Shown one piece after another: positions 51,103-53,513 of a stretch of 53,513 nucleotides of DNA. The notes beneath the pieces are model-generated. The model was not told the origin of the DNA. It ran no database searches and saw only the letters and a list, made by a program, of their open reading frames with translations. Numbering within the stretch: position 1 is the stretch's first letter; each line of letters opens with the position of its first letter. Origin of the DNA: Bacteroidales bacterium (GTDB lineage Bacteria > Bacteroidota > Bacteroidia > Bacteroidales > UBA932); the NCBI GenBank assembly GCA_012744435.1, contig JAAYCA010000063.1:1-53513 (forward strand), written 5' to 3'. The translations under genes were made by a program, and so were the position numbers.

Positions 51103-51687
51103 ATGAAAAGATTGTTCTTCATCTTCGCCGGCTGCCTGTTGGCAGCAGCCGCCTCCGCCCAGACCCTTCCCCAGGGCACCATCCTCGTCAACCCCACGCT
51201 GACCAATTTCAGTTTCAACGCCATCACGGTCAGCAACGAAGGCCAGAAAGAGTCCTTCTCCCGCTTCGGCTTTCAGGCCACGGGCGGATACGCCATCATG
51301 GATGACATCGCCGTCCTCGCCAGTGTCGGTCTCCAGTCCGGCGTGTACGATGATTCTTCCGTCAATGTCATAAACCTCTCCGCCGGTGCACGCTACTACG
51401 TGATCCCCAATGTTTATGTCGGAGCCAATGCCCTGATCGGCAGCGCCTCGGTCAAGAACAACGTCAGCTCTTCCCTCGATGATGATGATCTCGGTATCGA
51501 CACCGCGTCCATCAAGGCAAACACCTTCAGCGTCGAGCTGAATGCGGGTTATACCTACTTCCTTACCAACAGATTCGCCGTCGAGCCCAGCCTTTCCTAT
51601 ACCCTCGGCCTGAGCACCAAGGTGCAAGATATTCCCCTCAACCTTTCGGTGTTCTCGCTCAACATCGGCTTCCTCTTCCTTCTTTAG
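51103..51687 (+). CDS. Small outer-membrane beta-barrel protein
   Basis: The product is 194 residues with signal peptide (MKRLFFIFAGCLLAAAASAQ). The mature chain is a series of amphipathic strands (FGFQATGGYAIMDDIAVLAS, ARYYVIPNVYVGANALIG) ending in a strand with terminal hydrophobics (LNIGFLFLL), as in OmpX/OmpW-like eight-stranded barrels. Function unknown. Confidence 0.8.
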   Translation: MKRLFFIFAGCLLAAAASAQTLPQGTILVNPTLTNFSFNAITVSNEGQKESFSRFGFQATGGYAIMDDIAVLASVGLQSGVYDDSSVNVINLSAGARYYVIPNVYVGANALIGSASVKNNVSSSLDDDDLGIDTASIKANTFSVELNAGYTYFLTNRFAVEPSLSYTLGLSTKVQDIPLNLSVFSLNIGFLFLL

Positions 51688-51708
51688 ACACACGAACGCA
51701 AAAGATCT

Positions 51709-51748
51709 AACAGCCGGGAATGCGAAAGACACCGTGTTCCCGGCTGTT
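51709..51748 (+). terminator. Hairpin after the barrel gene
   Basis: A perfect 12-bp stem (AACAGCCGGGAA and complement) with a 16-nt loop. The T-run after it is weak. It probably ends the barrel transcript. Confidence 0.6.
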
Positions 51749-51764
51749 GATTTCCAACCTGACC

Positions 51765-52838
51765 ATGCGGAAAACCCTTCTCTCCCTCTTTTTCCTCAGT
51801 CTTGCAGGCCTCCTGCAGGGCCAGCCGTTGCGTCTGCTCACCGGCTGCTACAACGACGACGACCCGTCCGTGCCGGGTGCCTGCCTGCTGCGTTTCGATC
51901 CCGGCGACGGCAGTACGGAGCAGCTCGCCGCAGCCCCGACGCGCAACCCTTCTTTCATCATCCCGTCGGCGGACGGCCGCTTCGCCTGGTCCGTATGCGA
52001 ATTTCACGACGGGACGCAGGGTGCCTACGCCTACCGACTGTCCGAAGACAGCCTCGAGGCGCTCGGGTTCCAGTCCAACTGTCCGGACGGGACCGGAGGC
52101 GGCGATCCCTGCAACATCCTGTTCCTGAACGGTTTCATCCTCACCTCGGACTACACCGGCGGAGCGGTATCGGTTTTCCCGGTGCTCCCGGACGGCACGC
52201 TCGGCGCGTTGCTGCGGCGTTTCGATTTCGGAGAGGGCTCCCACATCCATTGCTGCAGGATCTCTCCGGACGGACGCTATGTCTTCGCCTCCGACCTGGG
52301 CTGCGATGTGATCCGCCGCTTCCCGATCCAGCCGGGAGAATTTCCCGTCGGGGAGCCTGAAATTGCCTGGCAGGCCACGCCCGGATGCGGGCCGCGGCAC
52401 TTTGTCTTCAGCGCAGACGGACGCTTCTGCTACCTGCTCGGGGAGCTGGGCGACACGCTCACGGTCCTGCGCTACGAAGACGGCACCCTCACGCCTGTCC
52501 AGGAACTGAAAGCCTACCGGGGCCGGGGGAAGGGCAGTGCGGACATCCACCTTTCTCCGGACGGCCGCTTCCTGTACACCAGCCACCGTCTGCGGCGTGA
52601 CGGCATCGCCACCTTTCGGGTGGATCCGCAGAGCGGACGGGTGCGCCGCGCCGGATTCCGTCGGACGGGCACGCACCCGCGCAATTTCGCCATCTCTCCC
52701 GACGGCCGCTGGCTGCTGTGCGCCTGCCGCGACGCCGACGCCATCGAACTTTACGCCATCCGCCCGCGTAACGGGCGGCTTCGCCGTACCGGTCGCGCCA
52801 TCTCCCTGCACCGGCCTGTCTGCGTGCAGATCCTGTAG
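51765..52838 (+). CDS. Secreted lactonase-family beta-propeller protein
   Basis: The product is 357 residues with signal peptide (MRKTLLSLFFLSLAGLLQG). It is a seven-bladed propeller of the 6-phosphogluconolactonase (Pgl/YbhE) type; repeated SPDGR or SADGR turns mark the blades (for example ISPDGRYVFASDLG, FSADGRFCYLLG, LSPDGRFLYTS, ISPDGRWLLCA). The export signal makes a role in the pentose phosphate pathway unlikely. An in-frame ATG at 51720 lies in the preceding hairpin and is not favoured. No clear promoter seen. Confidence 0.85.
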   Translation: MRKTLLSLFFLSLAGLLQGQPLRLLTGCYNDDDPSVPGACLLRFDPGDGSTEQLAAAPTRNPSFIIPSADGRFAWSVCEFHDGTQGAYAYRLSEDSLEALGFQSNCPDGTGGGDPCNILFLNGFILTSDYTGGAVSVFPVLPDGTLGALLRRFDFGEGSHIHCCRISPDGRYVFASDLGCDVIRRFPIQPGEFPVGEPEIAWQATPGCGPRHFVFSADGRFCYLLGELGDTLTVLRYEDGTLTPVQELKAYRGRGKGSADIHLSPDGRFLYTSHRLRRDGIATFRVDPQSGRVRRAGFRRTGTHPRNFAISPDGRWLLCACRDADAIELYAIRPRNGRLRRTGRAISLHRPVCVQIL

Positions 52839-52868
52839 GTCCGGCTGAGCCAAAAAACAGCAAAATTA

Positions 52869-52899
52869 TTTGGCTTTTCAAAAAAAGTATCTATCTTTG
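52869..52899 (+). promoter_or_regulatory. tRNA-Gly promoter
   Basis: -33 TTTG (52869-52872), 19-bp spacer, -7 TATCTTTG (52892-52899). It lies 27 nt upstream of the mature tRNA. Confidence 0.8.
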
Positions 52900-52926
52900 C
52901 TGTCCCAACGCTAAGCAATAGGGTTT

Positions 52927-52999
52927 GCGGAAATAGCTCAGTTGGTAGAGCGCAACCTTGCCAAGGTTGAGGTCGCGGGTCCGAGCCCCGTTTTCCGCT
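52927..52999 (+). tRNA. tRNA-Gly (GCC)
   Basis: A complete cloverleaf: acceptor GCGGAAA/TTTCCGC, D-arm GCTC/GAGC, anticodon stem CAACC/GGTTG with loop TTGCCAA (anticodon GCC), and T-arm CGGGT/GCCCG around CCGA. CCA is not encoded. Its 3' part and terminator are repeated 172 bp downstream. Confidence 0.95.
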
Positions 53000-53040
53000 C
53001 AACGATGAACGACAGTCCTTGTGGCTGTCGTTCGGCGTTT
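52974..53040 (+). repeat. 67-bp direct repeat, copy 1 (tRNA 3' end plus terminator)
   Basis: It runs from the T-arm of tRNA-Gly through its terminator hairpin. It is identical to 53146-53212. Confidence 0.95.
53007..53033 (+). terminator. tRNA-Gly terminator
   Basis: A perfect 9-bp stem GAACGACAG/CTGTCGTTC with a 9-nt loop. The T-run is short (GGCGTTT). Confidence 0.75.
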
Positions 53041-53145
53041 CAGGCAGGCTGGTTCCGGGATCCGCGACCTCAACCCCACCCCCGAGGGGTCGGCGGCACC
53101 AGCCGCCGGGGGGTAACGTTCATAGCAAAGCGTCGCTTGCGGCGC
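53041..53145. repeat. GC-rich palindromic spacer, REP-like
   Basis: 105 bp between the two 67-bp repeats. It holds CGGCGGC-ACCA-GCCGCCG (53091-53108) and ACCCC-CGA-GGGGT (53078-53090). It also holds a 14-bp inverted copy (53062-53075) of the anticodon-arm/variable region of the neighbouring tRNA-Gly (52965-52978). It is non-coding. Together with its flanks it fills the gene-free stretch 53000-53325. Confidence 0.6.
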
Positions 53146-53212
53146 CGCGGGTCCGAGCCCCGTTTTCCGCTCAACGATGAACGACAGTCCTTGTGGCTGT
53201 CGTTCGGCGTTT
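53146..53212 (+). repeat. 67-bp direct repeat, copy 2
   Basis: Exact copy of 52974-53040, without the 5' part of a tRNA. Its hairpin (53179-53205) may act as a second terminator. Confidence 0.95.
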
Positions 53213-53255
53213 TTGGCAGACCGCTTCCCGTGACCTTTCAAAAAGATGTGACAAC

Positions 53256-53280
53256 CATCTTTTCTGTAAAGATGTTTTTT
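53256..53280 (+). terminator. AT-rich terminator-like hairpin with a competing upstream arm
   Basis: CATCTTT/AAAGATG stem, 5-nt loop, then TTTTTT. A further AAAAGATG at 53241-53248 can pair with the first arm instead, giving two exclusive folds. Stems are weak (7-8 bp, mostly A-T). Confidence 0.4.
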
Positions 53281-53282
53281 CT

Positions 53283-53290
53283 TATCTTTA
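53283..53290 (+). promoter_or_regulatory. Probable -7 box for the S9 peptidase gene
   Basis: TATCTTTA, one mismatch from TAnnTTTG, 35 nt before the ATG. It starts 2 nt after the T-run of the hairpin above. Confidence 0.45.
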
Positions 53291-53325
53291 CATTTCCAAA
53301 AATCTGTCGTAATCATTCATCGCCC

Positions 53326-53513
53326 ATGAAACGGACCTTTATCCTTCTGCTGGTGCTGCTTTGCGGAATTTCCGCCCAAGGCGCCCGCGCCCCGAAAGTC
53401 AAGCCCAATTACGATCTCGCCTCGCAGTTTTCTGCCAAGCGGATTTCCCAGATGGTGTTTTCCACCGAGCTGAGCCCGAACTGGTTCCGCGACTCGGACA
53501 AATTCTGGTATGA
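53326..53513 (+). CDS. S9-family peptidase (DPP-IV-like), N-terminal fragment
   Basis: 62 codons are visible before the right edge. There is a signal peptide (MKRTFILLLVLLCGISAQG), then NYDLASQFSAKRISQMVFST and PNWFRDSDKFWY. These match the N-terminus of secreted Bacteroidales S9 (prolyl oligopeptidase/DPP-IV) proteins as I recall them. The propeller and catalytic domains lie outside the window. Confidence 0.65.
   Translation, partial: MKRTFILLLVLLCGISAQGARAPKVKPNYDLASQFSAKRISQMVFSTELSPNWFRDSDKFWY

Noticed and set aside
53041..53212. CRISPR array
   Set aside because: Only two copies of a 67-bp unit, one of them part of a tRNA; no regular short repeats.

Overview
The window looks like a chromosomal segment of a high-GC member of the Bacteroidales (phylum Bacteroidota). 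The evidence is Bacteroidota-style promoters (-7 box TAnnTTTG, often with a -33 TTTG 19-20 bp upstream), families largely confined to the phylum (DUF4270, DUF4294, DUF3098), and the gene sets ftsX-DUF3098-uppP and sigma54 activator-lptE-TPR-secG. Genus cannot be fixed from the sequence alone; a Rikenellaceae-like or uncultured gut lineage would fit the base composition.

Left part (1-32.5 kb): the ribosomal protein super-operon lies on the minus strand but is broken into three transcriptional blocks. Read in the direction of transcription these are: (i) rpsL-rpsG-fusA-rpsJ-tRNA(CAT) at 32.4-29.0 kb; (ii) rplC-rplD-rplW-rplB-rpsS-rplV-rpsC at 23.6-19.7 kb, closed by an intrinsic terminator; (iii) rplP-rpmC-rpsQ-rplN-rplX-rplE-rpsN-rpsH-rplF-rplR-rpsE-rpmD-rplO-secY-map-infA-rpmJ-rpsM-rpsK-rpsD-rpoA at 9.6-0 kb. 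Between (i) and (ii) sits a plus-strand, translationally coupled operon: cdaA (c-di-AMP synthase), mutS2, yraN, a mannose-1-phosphate guanylyltransferase gene and a lipoprotein gene. Between (ii) and (iii) sits a 10-kb block of envelope and housekeeping genes: DUF4294, lpxH-like, uppP, DUF3098, ftsX, a GT5-only glycogen synthase-like gene, DUF4270, acpP, pnuC, uvrC and a TlpA-like lipoprotein gene.

Middle part (32.5-39 kb): a TPR/OmpA-like lipoprotein gene diverges from a run encoding a sigma54-type AAA+ activator, LptE, a TPR-like protein and SecG. A ClpB lacking its N-terminal domain converges on this run.

Right part (39-53.5 kb): a compact five-gene type II fatty-acid/polyketide-like operon (long ACP, hot-dog dehydratase, short chain-length-factor-like protein, ketosynthase, ketoreductase) ends in a small lipoprotein gene. 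Next come an MBL-fold hydrolase, a nitroreductase and an alpha/beta hydrolase. A complete YbhGFSR-type export system follows (TolC, HlyD, two separate ABC ATPases, two ABC-2 permeases). The window closes with a small outer-membrane barrel, a secreted beta-propeller lactonase-like protein, tRNA-Gly with an odd duplication of its 3' part and terminator, and the start of an S9-family peptidase gene.

The most interesting signals are the fragmented ribosomal operon, promoters laid over terminator hairpins, probable leaderless mRNAs, the minimal ACP/KS/KR/DH operon with an operator-like inverted repeat shared with clpB, and the tRNA-Gly duplication. I saw no CRISPR array, insertion sequence, prophage, rRNA or recognisable riboswitch.
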